From contig NZ_JAAGWF010000022.1 of assembly GCF_010686765.1 (NCBI RefSeq), positions 87,167-151,166 on the forward strand: DNA of 64,000 bases, written 5' to 3'. Positions 1-8,301 of the stretch are shown one piece after another (positions within the stretch are counted from its first letter, which is position 1; each line of letters opens with the position of its first letter). Below the pieces are notes generated by a model. The model had not been told where the DNA came from. It saw only the letters and a program-made list of their open reading frames with translations, and ran no database searches. This stretch comes from Geodermatophilus sabuli. GTDB lineage: Bacteria; Actinomycetota; Actinomycetes; Mycobacteriales; Geodermatophilaceae. Position numbers and translations under genes: made by a program.

Positions 1-1
1 G

Positions 2-322
2 GTCGCCCTGTCCGAGGACGGCACCTCGGCGACCATCGAGCTGCCGGCCCCCCGCCTGGACGAGGTGCGGATCGACCCCACCGAGAGCCGCGTCCTCGAC
101 CGCGACCGCGGGCTGTTCGAGCGGGTCGGCGACGCCTTCGGCGACAACCCGGTCGACGACACCGAGCTCTACGCGCTGGCCGAGGACCGGCTGGCCGCGG
201 CCGCTGCGAGCAGCGACCTGCGCGAGCGCGCCGAGGAGAACACCCGCACCATGCTCACCGGCCTGGCCCGGTCCCTGGGCGTCGACCGGGTGGAGATCCG
301 TTTCGACCAGCCCGCCGAGTAG
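2..322 (+). CDS. DUF4230 domain protein, C-terminal part (cut by window edge)
   Basis: The frame is open from base 2 and ends at a TAG at 320-322, so only the last 106 residues are visible. The visible part has the style of DUF4230 proteins: a short beta segment with LPAPRL, then the RVLDRDRGLFERVGDAF stretch, then a long alanine-rich helix ending in GVDRVEIRFD. The family is secreted or membrane anchored in many bacteria and has no established biochemical role. An internal GTG at 65 is not the real start because the same frame with family-like sequence continues upstream. The family call is from memory of its pattern. Confidence 0.75.
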   Translation, partial: VALSEDGTSATIELPAPRLDEVRIDPTESRVLDRDRGLFERVGDAFGDNPVDDTELYALAEDRLAAAAASSDLRERAEENTRTMLTGLARSLGVDRVEIRFDQPAE

Positions 323-330
323 GCCCCGCG

Positions 331-368
331 CAGGGGGCCCGCCGCGAGCGGTGCGGGCAGGGGGCCCG
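331..368 (-). repeat. Dispersed GC-rich intergenic repeat, copy A
   Basis: On the minus strand this reads CCCCCTGCCCGCACCGCTCG followed by CGGCGGGCCCCCTGC. It resembles the copies near 16.7 kb and 18.05 kb and, partly, 11.24 kb. It lies just after the stop of the DUF4230 gene and can fold on itself through GGGCCC arms, so it may also act as a terminator. Confidence 0.5.
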
Positions 369-451
369 GTCGTCAGCGCTGGCGGCAACCCCACCGCCGA
401 CCCCCCGCGGACTTCCGGCGCCGAGAGTCCGCGGGGGTCGGCTGACCCGCC

Positions 452-1651
452 TCAGCGCTTGAGCGCGTACTCCTTGAGCAGCCCCCGGCTGATGATCGTC
501 TTCTGGATCTCGCTGGTGCCCTCACCGATGAGCAGGAACGGGGCCTCGCGCATGAGCCGCTCGATCTCATACTCCTTGGAGTAGCCGTACCCGCCGTGGA
601 TGCGGAACGACTGGGTGGTCACCTCGGCGCAGTACTCGCTGGCCAGCAGCTTGGCCATACCGGCCTCGACGTCGTTGCGCTCACCGCGGTCCTTGAGCCG
701 GGCCGCGTTGACCATCATCAGGTGAGCGGCCTCGACCTTGGTCGCCATCTCGGCGAGCTGGAACGCGATGGCCTGGTGCTGGGCGATCGGCTTGCCGAAG
801 GTCTCCCGCTGCTGGGCGTAGGCCACCGCCAGCTCGAAGGCCCGGATCGAGATGCCGCAGGCGCGGGCGGCGACGTTCACCCGGCCCACCTCGACGCCGT
901 CCATCATCTGCGCGAAGCCGCGGCCGGGGACCCCGCCGAGGACGTCGTCGGCTGAGGCCCGGTAGCCGTCGAACACCAGCTCGGTGGTGTCGACGCCCTT
1001 GTAGCCCATCTTGTCGATCTTGCCGGGGATGGTGAGCCCGGGGAGGACCTCCCCGAAGCCGGCCGGCTTCTCCACCAGGAACGTGGTCAGGTTCTGGTGG
1101 GCCTTCTCCGCACCCTCGTCGGTGCGCACCAGCGCCGCCACCAGGGTCGAGCTCCCGCCGTTGGTCAGCCACATCTTCTGGCCGTCGATGACGTAGCCGC
1201 CGTCGGCCCGCTCGACGGCCTTGGTGCGGATGCCGGCGACGTCGGAGCCCAACCCCGGCTCGGACATCGAGAAGGCACCGCGCACCTCGCCGGTGGCCAT
1301 GCGGGGCAGGTAGTACTCCTTCTGCTCCTGCGTGCCGTGCTGGCGCAGCATGTAGGCGACGATGAAGTGCGTGTTGATGACGCCGGAGACGCTCATCCAG
1401 CCGCGGGCGATCTCCTCGACGACGAGCGCGTAGGTCAGCAGCGACTCGCCGAGACCGCCGAACTCCTCGGGGATCATCAGCCCGAAGATGCCGAGCTCCT
1501 TGAGCCCGTCGACGATCTCCTGCGGGTAGACGTCGCCGTGCTCGAGCTCCTGGGCGTGCGGGATGATCTCCTTGTCGACGAAGCTCCTGACCGTCGACAG
1601 GATCTCCTGCTGGATGTCGGTCAGGTCGGCGGTCTGCGCCAGGCGGGTCAT
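452..1651 (-). CDS. Acyl-CoA dehydrogenase
   Basis: This 399-residue protein is a full-length FAD-dependent acyl-CoA dehydrogenase, which introduces the alpha-beta double bond in acyl-CoA thioesters and passes electrons to electron transfer flavoprotein. The N-terminal helical domain (about 1-125), middle beta domain with the FAD motif MSEPGLGSD (about 130-240) and C-terminal four-helix domain are all present. The catalytic-type glutamate is in IGEGTSEIQ near residue 377. The ATG at 1651 follows GGAGGAG. The neighbouring CoA-ester lyase suggests a branched-chain or dicarboxylic acyl-CoA route, but the exact substrate cannot be read from sequence. Confidence 0.93.
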   Translation of the reverse strand: MTRLAQTADLTDIQQEILSTVRSFVDKEIIPHAQELEHGDVYPQEIVDGLKELGIFGLMIPEEFGGLGESLLTYALVVEEIARGWMSVSGVINTHFIVAYMLRQHGTQEQKEYYLPRMATGEVRGAFSMSEPGLGSDVAGIRTKAVERADGGYVIDGQKMWLTNGGSSTLVAALVRTDEGAEKAHQNLTTFLVEKPAGFGEVLPGLTIPGKIDKMGYKGVDTTELVFDGYRASADDVLGGVPGRGFAQMMDGVEVGRVNVAARACGISIRAFELAVAYAQQRETFGKPIAQHQAIAFQLAEMATKVEAAHLMMVNAARLKDRGERNDVEAGMAKLLASEYCAEVTTQSFRIHGGYGYSKEYEIERLMREAPFLLIGEGTSEIQKTIISRGLLKEYALKR

Positions 1652-1739
1652 CGCGTCGCTCCTCCGGGGGCTCCGGTGTCCGGTTACCGGTGAGTATGGG
1701 CCCCGCCGCCGGGCTACCCGGTCCCCCGCCGGGGCGGGC

Positions 1740-1745
1740 TACCGT
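1740..1745 (+). promoter_or_regulatory. Leaderless -10 element TACCGT
   Basis: TACCGT sits in the context GGGCTACCGT and is followed by 7 nt and the GTG start at 1753. No Shine-Dalgarno sequence is present. This spacing fits a transcript that begins at the start codon. Confidence 0.55.
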
Positions 1746-1752
1746 CGCGCCG

Positions 1753-2433
1753 GTGAGGTCCCGCCTGGCCGCCGCCGTCGCCGCCGCCGTCCTGCTGCTG
1801 GCCGGCTGCGGCAGCGACCCCGGGGACGGCGGGACCGCCACCCCCACCGGTGACCCCTCCCCCGCCCAGGCCGAGCAGTCGGCCGCGGCCGCCGCGGACC
1901 CGGCGGCGGCCGACACTCCCGCGGCGGCGGCCCTCGCGGTCGCGCTGCGGGCCGCGGACGTGCCGGCGGGCTGGTCGGTGCAGGCCAACCCGGTGCCCGA
2001 CGGCGACCTCTCCGACGACCCGAGCCTCGACGGCATCTGCGGGGTCGCCTTCGCCTCCGACCAGCGCCGGACGGCGAAGTTCCCGGTCGTCGGACTGGAC
2101 CCGGCCGGCGACGCGCTGCTCGCGTCGGAGGCGATCGCCTACGACTCGGCCGAGGCCGGCGCGCTCGCCCTGACCGAGCTCCGCGACGCCTTCGAGTCCT
2201 GCCCGGCCGAGGACCGCACCATCGTCGACCCGCCCGTCGTCGAGGGACTGGCCGGCACCGTCGTCGCGGTGCGCGTCCAACTCGCAGACGGGGCCGTGCA
2301 GGACGTGATCGCCCAGGGGCGTGGCGCGGTGGTCAGCGTGCTGATCGCGGAGGATGCTGCGGCGGGCGCGACGGCCGCCCAGGGCATCGCCACCCGTCTG
2401 GTCGCGCTGCCCGGGCCGGCGATCGGCCTCTGA
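1753..2433 (+). CDS. Secreted lipoprotein of unknown function
   Basis: The 226-residue product starts at a GTG (1753) chosen because it follows a TACCGT -10 element by 7 nt and puts a positively charged start (VRSRLAAAV) before a hydrophobic segment ending in the lipobox LLLAGC. Cleavage before the cysteine would give a lipid-anchored extracytoplasmic protein. The mature part begins with an acidic and Ala/Pro-rich linker and then a folded domain of about 150 residues containing cysteines at CGVAF and SCPAED. This layout resembles many actinobacterial lipoproteins of the sensor-domain type, but no family is recognised with confidence. Confidence 0.75.
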   Translation: MRSRLAAAVAAAVLLLAGCGSDPGDGGTATPTGDPSPAQAEQSAAAAADPAAADTPAAAALAVALRAADVPAGWSVQANPVPDGDLSDDPSLDGICGVAFASDQRRTAKFPVVGLDPAGDALLASEAIAYDSAEAGALALTELRDAFESCPAEDRTIVDPPVVEGLAGTVVAVRVQLADGAVQDVIAQGRGAVVSVLIAEDAAAGATAAQGIATRLVALPGPAIGL

Positions 2434-2453
2434 CCCCGCCCGAGAGGACCCAG

Positions 2454-2891
2454 ATGACCAGCGACGACGGCCTGTACCGGGGCGACGCCGCCAGCCCACC
2501 GCCGCCGCAGTACGCACCGGTCGGCCCCGCGCCCGGCTACGCGCCACCTGCGGGCTGGGGCCCGCCACCTGGCTGGGGCCCGCCCCCCGGCTACGGCCCG
2601 CCCCCCGGCTACGGCCCGCCACCGGGCTCTCCGCTGCCCGGGTACGGCTACCAGCGGCCGACCAACACCCTGGCCATCCTCGCCCTGGTGATGGCGTTCG
2701 TCTTTGCCCCGGCCGGGCTGGTCCTCGGGATCGTCGCGCGGCGGCAGATCCGGGAGACCGGTGAGGAGGGCGACGGCCTGGCGCTGACCGGGATCATCGT
2801 CGGCGGCATCGTGTGCGGATTCGTCGTCCTCGCCATCGTGGGCTGGTTCGTCGCCGTGGCGTCGCTGGCCGGCGCCTCGTTCGGCCCCTGA
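2454..2891 (+). CDS. DUF4190 domain membrane protein with Pro/Gly/Tyr-rich N-terminus
   Basis: This 145-residue protein has a disordered N-terminal half built from repeats of PPPGYGPPP and GWGPP type (residues about 20-65), then two hydrophobic helices separated by the charged RRQIRETGEEGDGLALTG segment, which is typical of the DUF4190 family. Such proteins are small actinobacterial membrane proteins without a known activity. It starts 20 nt after the lipoprotein gene with GAGAGGACC upstream of the ATG, so the two may be cotranscribed. A hairpin follows immediately. Confidence 0.8.
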   Translation: MTSDDGLYRGDAASPPPPQYAPVGPAPGYAPPAGWGPPPGWGPPPGYGPPPGYGPPPGSPLPGYGYQRPTNTLAILALVMAFVFAPAGLVLGIVARRQIRETGEEGDGLALTGIIVGGIVCGFVVLAIVGWFVAVASLAGASFGP

Positions 2892-2894
2892 ACG

Positions 2895-2920
2895 GGACCC
2901 CCTGCACGGGAAGGGGGTCC
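2895..2920. terminator. Hairpin between convergent genes
   Basis: A perfect 9-bp stem, GGACCCCCT at 2895-2903 and AGGGGGTCC at 2912-2920, with an 8-nt loop. It fills the gap between the DUF4190 gene (+) and the CoA-ester lyase (-), so it can serve both. No T-tract is visible. Confidence 0.6.
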
Positions 2921-2922
2921 TC

Positions 2923-3873
2923 CTACTCGGGCGGGGTGAACGAGGACGTCCGGGACATCCCGGCGGCTCGGCCCTTGCCCGCGATGACCAGGGCCATCTT
3001 GCGGCTGGCCTCGTCGATCATCTCGTCGCCGAGCATCGCCGACCCCTTGGCGCCGCCGGCTTCCGACGTGGCCCACTCGTAGGCGTCGAGGATCAGCTCG
3101 GCGTGGTCGTAGTCGGCCTGGGACGGTGCGTAGATCTCGTTGGCCGCGTCGATCTGGCCCGGGTGCAGCACCCACTTGCCGTCGAACCCGAGCATCGCCG
3201 AGCGCCGGGCCACCTCCTCGAACGCCGGCACGTCACGGACCTGGAGGAACGGGCCGTCGATGGCCTGCACGCCACAGGCCCGGGCGGCCATGAGGATCTG
3301 CATGAGGATGTAGTGGTACGGGTCGCCCGGGTAGTCCGGGTGCAGCGCCCCGACCACCAGGGACTTCATGTTGATGCTGGCCATGAAGTCGGCCGGGCCG
3401 TAGATGATCGTCTCGATGCGGGGGCTGGCGGCGGCGATCTGGTTGACGTTGATCAGCCCCCGCGCCGTCTCGATCTGCGCCTCGATGCCGATCCGGCCCA
3501 CCTCCAGGCCGTTGGCCTTCTCGACCTGGGTGAGCAGCAGGTCCAGCGCCTGCACCTGGCCGGCGTCGACGACCTTCGGCAGCATCAGGCAGTCGAGTTC
3601 CGCGCCGGCGCCGCCGACGACCTCGATCACGTCGGTGAAGGTCCACTCCGTCGTCCAGTCGTTCACCCGGACCGTGCGGATCTTCTCGCCCCAGCCGCCC
3701 TCGTTCAGCGCCGCGACGATGTTCTTGCGCGCACCGGGTTTGGCCAGCGGCGCGCAGGCGTCCTCGAGATCGAGGAACACCTGGTCGGCCGGCAGCCCCT
3801 TGGCCTTCTCCAGGAACCGGGGGTTGCTGCCCGGGACGGCGAGGTTCGAACGGCGGGATCGGAGCTCGGCCAC
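2923..3873 (-). CDS. HpcH/HpaI aldolase / CitE-type CoA-ester lyase
   Basis: The 316-residue protein belongs to the citrate lyase beta / malyl-CoA lyase-like family, which cleaves or forms C-C bonds of CoA esters such as malyl-, citramalyl- or methylmalyl-CoA with a divalent metal. Visible motifs are RSNLAVPGSN near the N-terminus, the acidic FLDLEDACAP motif, the conserved RVND, the IEAQIETARGL motif with the catalytic-region glutamates, and YGPADFMAS. The GTG at 3873 follows a TACGCT element by 6 nt and matches the usual family length. The substrate is not determined. The nearby acyl-CoA dehydrogenase fits acyl-CoA catabolism. Confidence 0.88.
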   Translation of the reverse strand: MAELRSRRSNLAVPGSNPRFLEKAKGLPADQVFLDLEDACAPLAKPGARKNIVAALNEGGWGEKIRTVRVNDWTTEWTFTDVIEVVGGAGAELDCLMLPKVVDAGQVQALDLLLTQVEKANGLEVGRIGIEAQIETARGLINVNQIAAASPRIETIIYGPADFMASINMKSLVVGALHPDYPGDPYHYILMQILMAARACGVQAIDGPFLQVRDVPAFEEVARRSAMLGFDGKWVLHPGQIDAANEIYAPSQADYDHAELILDAYEWATSEAGGAKGSAMLGDEMIDEASRKMALVIAGKGRAAGMSRTSSFTPPE

Positions 3874-3879
3874 GCCCGG

Positions 3880-3885
3880 AGCGTA
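3880..3885 (-). promoter_or_regulatory. Leaderless -10 element TACGCT
   Basis: On the minus strand GGCTACGCT precedes the GTG start at 3873 by 6 nt, without a Shine-Dalgarno sequence. Confidence 0.45.
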
Positions 3886-3926
3886 GCCACGACGGCCATC
3901 GTGGCCACGATGGCCGGGATCGGACC

Positions 3927-4820
3927 TCAGGTCGCGGGCTCGACCAGGGTGGACGGGCGGCTGGCCCGCACCACCAGCGCGACGCCGGCCACCACCAGGG
4001 CCACCCCGGGCAGGGCCAGCAGGGGCGGCACCTGCTGGAGGAAGACCAGCGCGAACAGCAGCGCGCCGGGGACCTCCAGCAGCACCACCAGGCTCACCAC
4101 GGTCGGGCCGACCGAGGACAGCACCAGGTTGAGCAAGGTGTGCCCCAGCAGCTGGGCGCAGACGGTGATCGCCGCGATCAGCAGCCAGTCGCGGCCGCTG
4201 AACCCGCCCAGCGGGGCGTCCACGACGGCGGCCGAGACGGCGATCGCCACCGCGCAGACCGAGTAGCACACCACCGCGTAGGCCGACGTGGACAGCCGCT
4301 GCCGGGCCCGCGCGCCGGCCAGCACGTACCCACCGGCACAGATCGCGCCCAGCAGCGCCAGACCGTCACCGGCCAGGGCCTCGAGGCTGACCCGGACGTC
4401 GACGCCGGCGATGAGGCCGACGCCGAGCACCGCGAGCACCAGGCCCCACCAGATCGCCGCGGGCAGCCGCACCCCGCTGAGGCGGGCGGCCAGCGCGGTC
4501 CAGACGGGGGTGGTCGTCACCAGGGCCGTCGAGGCGGCGACGGTCGTCATCGACAGGCTGGGCAGCCAGGCGGCGAAGTGCGCGGCGAGGAAGAGCCCGG
4601 CGAGGACCGAGCTGCGCAGGTCGCGCAGCCGCAGCCCGGCCAGCGTCGAGCGCTCCCGGAGGAGCAGGACCGGCAGCAGGACGGCGGCGCCGCCGACGTT
4701 GCGCCAGAAGGCCAGCGCCAGCATCGGTGCGGTGACCAGGGTGGTCAGCGGCGCCGAGAGCGAGATGCCGACGACCGCCAGCGCCATGATGGCGACGTCC
4801 CGCCCCCCGGGCCGGTGCAC
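3927..4820 (-). CDS. EamA (DMT) family transporter
   Basis: The 297-residue protein is almost entirely hydrophobic with about ten predicted membrane helices in two EamA-like halves. The motif AFWRN after the first helix and VPGALLFALVFLQQVPP in the second half are characteristic. The family exports small metabolites or amino acids; the substrate here is unknown. The GTG at 4820 includes the whole first helix, while an ATG at 4787 would cut it short. It lies downstream of the phzF-like gene on the same strand, separated by a hairpin. Confidence 0.82.
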   Translation of the reverse strand: MHRPGGRDVAIMALAVVGISLSAPLTTLVTAPMLALAFWRNVGGAAVLLPVLLLRERSTLAGLRLRDLRSSVLAGLFLAAHFAAWLPSLSMTTVAASTALVTTTPVWTALAARLSGVRLPAAIWWGLVLAVLGVGLIAGVDVRVSLEALAGDGLALLGAICAGGYVLAGARARQRLSTSAYAVVCYSVCAVAIAVSAAVVDAPLGGFSGRDWLLIAAITVCAQLLGHTLLNLVLSSVGPTVVSLVVLLEVPGALLFALVFLQQVPPLLALPGVALVVAGVALVVRASRPSTLVEPAT

Positions 4821-4930
4821 CGCCCACGCCCCCGCCCCGGCCCCTTCCAGAGGCTCACGCCGAGCGGAGCGTGCAGGAGGAGCCACTCCTCCCCGCCCCT
4901 CGCACCCTCGGGCCCGGCCCCGGGAGTGGG

Positions 4931-4953
4931 CCTGAGAGGGGTCCTCTCTCAGG
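4931..4953 (-). terminator. Hairpin at the 3' end of the phzF-like gene
   Basis: CCTGAGAG at 4931-4938 pairs perfectly with CTCTCAGG at 4946-4953 around a 7-nt loop. The structure overlaps the stop codon (4949-4951) of the PhzF-family gene. There is no T-tract. Confidence 0.5.
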
Positions 4954-5851
4954 AGGGCACCCGGATGCGGCCGCGGGCGATGGGCACGACGGCACCGTGC
5001 GTGGTCGCCCCGACCGCGCGGCCACCCGAGGCGGTGACCGTGCACGAGAGCACCGACGGCCGACCCAGCCGCTCGCCCTGGCGGACCACGTAGGACGACG
5101 TCCCGTCGCCGGCGACCAGCCCGGCGGCCGCCAGCCACACGCCGGTGCCCAGGGCGGCCGAGCCGGTGGCCGGGTCCTCGCCCCACTGCAGGTCGGCGGC
5201 GAACACCCGGGCGTAGGCGGTCGCGCCGTCCCACGACAGGACCGAGACCCCCTCCCCCACGCCCAGCTCGCCCAGCAGCGCGGGGTCCGGCCGGGCCGCG
5301 TCGACCACCTCGGGCCGGACGGCGAGGAAGGTGAACGGCAGCCCGCAACCGGCCACGTGCGCCGGGACGCCGACCGCGTCGGCGGCCGACAGGCCCATCG
5401 CGCGCGCCAGCACCGCGGGGTCGGGACCGTCCTCGAGGGTCGGCGTCCCGCCCGACAGCGTCGCTCCCTCGTCGTCCACCACCAGGTCGAGGACGCCGAC
5501 CCCGCACTCCTGCCGCAGCCGGCCCGCGGGCAGCCGGCCGGTGCGGACCAGCGTGTGCGCGGCGCCGACGCTCGGGTGACCGGCGAAGGGCAGCTCGGCG
5601 TAGGGCGTGAAGATCCGCACCCGGTAGTCGGCCGCCGGACCGCCGGCCGGGCCGGGGTGACCGTCACGCCCTGCCCGTGGCGCGCACAGGAACGAGGTCT
5701 CCGACAGGTGGAACTCGTCGGCCAGCGCCTGGCACTGCTCGGTGCTCAGGTCGTCGGCGTCGAAGACCACCGCCAGCGGGTTGCCCGCGAAGGCACGCGG
5801 GGCGAAGACGTCGACGACCTCGTAGTCGAGCTCTGCTCCGGGGGACGACAC
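4949..5851 (-). CDS. PhzF family isomerase/epimerase-like protein
   Basis: The 300-residue protein has the two-domain diaminopimelate-epimerase-like fold of the PhzF family. Visible landmarks are FAGNPLAVV near residue 23, the catalytic-type glutamate in HLSETSFL (E51), RIFTPYAELPFAGHPSVGAAH in the first half, and GEDPATGSAALGTG in the second. PhzF itself isomerises a phenazine precursor, but most family members are uncharacterised and no phenazine genes are nearby, so no pathway is assigned. The GTG at 5851 is chosen because TACCGT lies 7 nt upstream. Confidence 0.88.
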   Translation of the reverse strand: MSSPGAELDYEVVDVFAPRAFAGNPLAVVFDADDLSTEQCQALADEFHLSETSFLCAPRAGRDGHPGPAGGPAADYRVRIFTPYAELPFAGHPSVGAAHTLVRTGRLPAGRLRQECGVGVLDLVVDDEGATLSGGTPTLEDGPDPAVLARAMGLSAADAVGVPAHVAGCGLPFTFLAVRPEVVDAARPDPALLGELGVGEGVSVLSWDGATAYARVFAADLQWGEDPATGSAALGTGVWLAAAGLVAGDGTSSYVVRQGERLGRPSVLSCTVTASGGRAVGATTHGAVVPIARGRIRVPS

Positions 5852-5858
5852 ATCGGCG

Positions 5859-5864
5859 ACGGTA
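5859..5864 (-). promoter_or_regulatory. Leaderless -10 element TACCGT
   Basis: Minus-strand AGGCTACCGT is followed by 7 nt and the GTG at 5851. It has the same form as the element before the lipoprotein gene at 1753. Confidence 0.5.
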
Positions 5865-5876
5865 GCCTCAGGACCC

Positions 5877-5943
5877 GTGACCGAGCTCGCGAGGTCACGC
5901 AGGGAGACAGCACCCCGGTCACGGGGCCGACGAGCTCGCGAGG
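5877..5943. promoter_or_regulatory. Palindrome and direct repeat upstream of the MgtE-like gene
   Basis: GTGACC at 5877-5882 and GGTCAC at 5893-5898 form an inverted repeat with a 10-nt centre. The 12-mer GAGCTCGCGAGG in it (5883-5894) recurs at 5932-5943, the second copy running into the AGGAGG ribosome binding site. This arrangement between divergent genes could be an operator or leader structure. No known riboswitch consensus is visible. Confidence 0.35.
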
Positions 5944-5950
5944 AGGACCC

Positions 5951-7189
5951 GTGACCACGGTGACCAGGGCGTACGTCTCGCGGCTCGCCGGGCTGACCGT
6001 CTTCGACCCCAACGGTGACCGCGTCGGCAAGGTCCGCGACGTGGTCGTGGCGCTGCGGGTGGGGTCGGCCGCGCCGCGGGTCCTGGGCCTGGTCGTCGAG
6101 GTGGTCGCCCGCCGCCGGATCTTCGTGCCGATGGGCCGGATCACCGCACTGGACCCCGGTGCGGTGGTCCTCGGGTCCGGCACGCTGAACCTGAAACGGT
6201 TCGAGCAGCGGGCCGGCGAGACGCTGGTCCTCGGCGAGCTGCTGGACCGGTCGGTGCAGATCGCCGAGTCCGGCCGCCCGGCGCACGTGGTGGACGCCGG
6301 CATGGAGCAGCTCCGCACCGGCGACTGGGTGCTGTCCCGGCTGGCGGTGCAGGAGCCCGGCCGGATCGGCCGCCGGGGCCAGCTGCACCAGCTGGCGTGG
6401 GACGAGGTGCAGGGCCTGGCGCTGCCGCAGACCGGGCAGGGCGCCGAGACGCTGATCGCCACCTACCGGGAGCTCAACGCGGCCGACATGGCGCACGCGT
6501 TGCAGGAGCTGCCGATCAAACGCCGCCACGAGGTGGCCGAGGCGATGGACGACGAGCGCCTGGCCGACGTGCTCGGCGAGCTCCCCGAGGCCGACCAGAT
6601 CGTCATCCTGGGCACGCTGACCGAGCACCGGGCCGCCGACGTGCTGGAGGTGATGGACCCCGACGACGCCGCCGACCTGCTCGCCGAGCTGTCCAACGTC
6701 GACCGCAACCGGCTGCTCGAGCTCATGGAGCCCGACGAGGCCGAGCCGGTGCGCCAGCTGCTGCAGTACTCCGAGGACACCGCCGGCGGGATCATGACCA
6801 GCGAGCCGGTCATCCTCACCCCCGACGCGACGATCGCCGAGGCCCTGGCCCGGGTGCGTGACCCGGAGCTGACGCCGGCGCTGGCCAGCCAGGTGTACGT
6901 CTGCCGGCCGCCGTCGGCGACGCCCACCGGCCGCTACCTGGGGCTGGCGCACATCCAGCGGCTGCTCCGCGAGCCGCCGTCCACCCTGGTCAGCGGGTCG
7001 CTGGACGACATGGAGCCGCTGCGGCCGGAGGCGCCGCTGGCCGAGGTGACCCGCTACTTCGCGACCTACAACCTGGTGGCCGCGCCGGTCGTCGACGCCC
7101 AGGGCCGGCTCGTGGGAGCGGTCAGCGTCGACGACGTCCTCGACCACCTGCTGCCCGACGACTGGCGCGAGCGGGCCCGTCGTGGTTGA
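5951..7189 (+). CDS. PRC-barrel / MgtE-N / CBS-pair protein without transport domain
   Basis: The 412-residue soluble protein has an N-terminal PRC-barrel-like region (about 1-95), an MgtE N-terminal superhelical domain with repeated LPEADQIVILGTL and DPDDAADLLAEL segments (about 165-280), and a CBS pair starting at AGGIMTSEPV (about 280-405). No membrane helix follows, so it is the cytosolic regulatory half of an MgtE magnesium channel without the pore. From memory, M. tuberculosis Rv1232c has the same build. GTG 5951 follows AGGAGG by 4 nt. It overlaps the DUF1003 gene by 8 nt, and the two may act together. Confidence 0.85.
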   Translation: MTTVTRAYVSRLAGLTVFDPNGDRVGKVRDVVVALRVGSAAPRVLGLVVEVVARRRIFVPMGRITALDPGAVVLGSGTLNLKRFEQRAGETLVLGELLDRSVQIAESGRPAHVVDAGMEQLRTGDWVLSRLAVQEPGRIGRRGQLHQLAWDEVQGLALPQTGQGAETLIATYRELNAADMAHALQELPIKRRHEVAEAMDDERLADVLGELPEADQIVILGTLTEHRAADVLEVMDPDDAADLLAELSNVDRNRLLELMEPDEAEPVRQLLQYSEDTAGGIMTSEPVILTPDATIAEALARVRDPELTPALASQVYVCRPPSATPTGRYLGLAHIQRLLREPPSTLVSGSLDDMEPLRPEAPLAEVTRYFATYNLVAAPVVDAQGRLVGAVSVDDVLDHLLPDDWRERARRG

Positions 7190-7697
7190 GGGCCGCCGTC
7201 TCGACGTCCCGCGCGGGGCACGCGGCTTCGGCAGCGTCCTGCGGCTGGACCCCGACGCGATCGGCCGCTTCGCCGAGGGCATCGCCCGGTTCCTCGGCAC
7301 CGGCCGGTTCCTCGCCGTCCAGACGATCATCGTCATCGTCTGGATCGCCCTGAACGTCTTCGCGGTGCAGCTGCGCTGGGACCCCTATCCGTTCATCCTG
7401 CTCAACCTGGCCTTCTCCACGCAGGCGGCCTACGCCGCGCCACTGATCCTCCTGGCGCAGAACCGGCAGGCCGACCGCGACCGCGTGCAGTCCGAGGAGG
7501 ACCGTGCCCGCGCGGCCTCCACCCGCGCCGACACCGAGTACCTGGCCCGCGAGCTGGCCGCACTGCGGGTCGCGATCGGCGAGCTGGCCACCCGGGACTT
7601 CATCCGCGGCGAGCTCAGCCGTCTGTCCGACGACGGCGGCGAGGACGGCGAGCGGCGGGAGAAGAAGTCGAAGAAGAAGCGCGACCCCGTCAGCTGA
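7182..7697 (+). CDS. DUF1003 membrane protein
   Basis: The 171-residue protein shows the DUF1003 pattern: two membrane helices (about 41-62 and 69-90), the second rich in small residues and followed by LLAQNRQADRDR, then a charged coiled-coil-like tail ending in a poly-lysine stretch (KKSKKKRD). Its function is unknown. The GTG start lies 8 nt inside the MgtE-like gene, so translation is probably coupled and the pair may form a membrane-anchored magnesium-responsive unit. That role is inference. Confidence 0.85.
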   Translation: MVEGRRLDVPRGARGFGSVLRLDPDAIGRFAEGIARFLGTGRFLAVQTIIVIVWIALNVFAVQLRWDPYPFILLNLAFSTQAAYAAPLILLAQNRQADRDRVQSEEDRARAASTRADTEYLARELAALRVAIGELATRDFIRGELSRLSDDGGEDGERREKKSKKKRDPVS

Positions 7698-8301
7698 GGA
7701 CCGCGCGCAGCACGTCCAGCCCGGAGCCGGCCAGCCAGGTGGCCGGGGCGAGGCAGACGAGCGCCCACAGCCGCGTCCGGCCGTGCCGAGGGAGCACCAC
7801 GACCACGACCGCGGCGACCAGCACGTCGGCGACCGCCTGCACGGGGTGGGCACCCGGGCCTGGGAGCACCGCGCCGCCGGCCAGCACGATCCCCGCCGCG
7901 CCGGCCAGCAGGCCCCCGGGGAGCGGGCCGGCCCGCCGGGTCGCCCACTGGGCCGCCGCACCCACCGCCGGGACCGCGGTGACCGACAGCAGCAGCCAGG
8001 CGCCGAGCAGCCGGTTCCAGCCGAACCCGAGGACGAGGGCGGCCCACGCGTAGTAGGCGACGCTCATCGCGGCGAAGAACACGGCAGCGCGGACCGCGGC
8101 CGCGCGCGGGGTGGCTGCCGCGCGCCCGATCACCGCCACCGCGAGGACCCAGCTGGCCGGGTAGGAGCCCAGGTCGGCGGCCCAGGCCAGGCTCGACTCG
8201 TCGGCCGCCTTGGCAACGCTCCCGGCGAGCAACCCCAGGACGGCGAGCAGCGGCAGCACCGTCGCCGTCCGCCGCCCCGCCGGCGCCGAGGTGACCGTCA
8301 T
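7690..8301 (-). CDS. Polytopic membrane protein of unknown function (DUF6518-like)
   Basis: The 203-residue protein consists mostly of hydrophobic helices (about six) with small charged loops and no recognised catalytic motif. The pattern resembles the DUF6518 group, recalled from actinobacterial annotation with low certainty. Its end overlaps the convergent DUF1003 gene by 8 nt. Its ATG at 8301 overlaps the stop of the upstream acetyltransferase gene as ATGA, so it is probably expressed with that gene. Confidence 0.6.
   Translation of the reverse strand: MTVTSAPAGRRTATVLPLLAVLGLLAGSVAKAADESSLAWAADLGSYPASWVLAVAVIGRAAATPRAAAVRAAVFFAAMSVAYYAWAALVLGFGWNRLLGAWLLLSVTAVPAVGAAAQWATRRAGPLPGGLLAGAAGIVLAGGAVLPGPGAHPVQAVADVLVAAVVVVVLPRHGRTRLWALVCLAPATWLAGSGLDVLRAVLS

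Noticed and set aside
4949..5851. Phenazine biosynthesis cluster
   Set aside because: Only a PhzF-family homologue is present; no other phenazine gene is nearby, and most PhzF-like proteins are unrelated to phenazines.
4871..5950. Upstream extension of the MgtE-like frame by 360 codons
   Set aside because: It is the antisense of the phzF-like gene. The GTG at 5951 with AGGAGG in front and a proper PRC start is the real beginning.
5877..5950. Magnesium riboswitch (ykoK or M-box) before the MgtE-like gene
   Set aside because: The leader is only about 75 nt and shows palindromes but none of the M-box core sequence.
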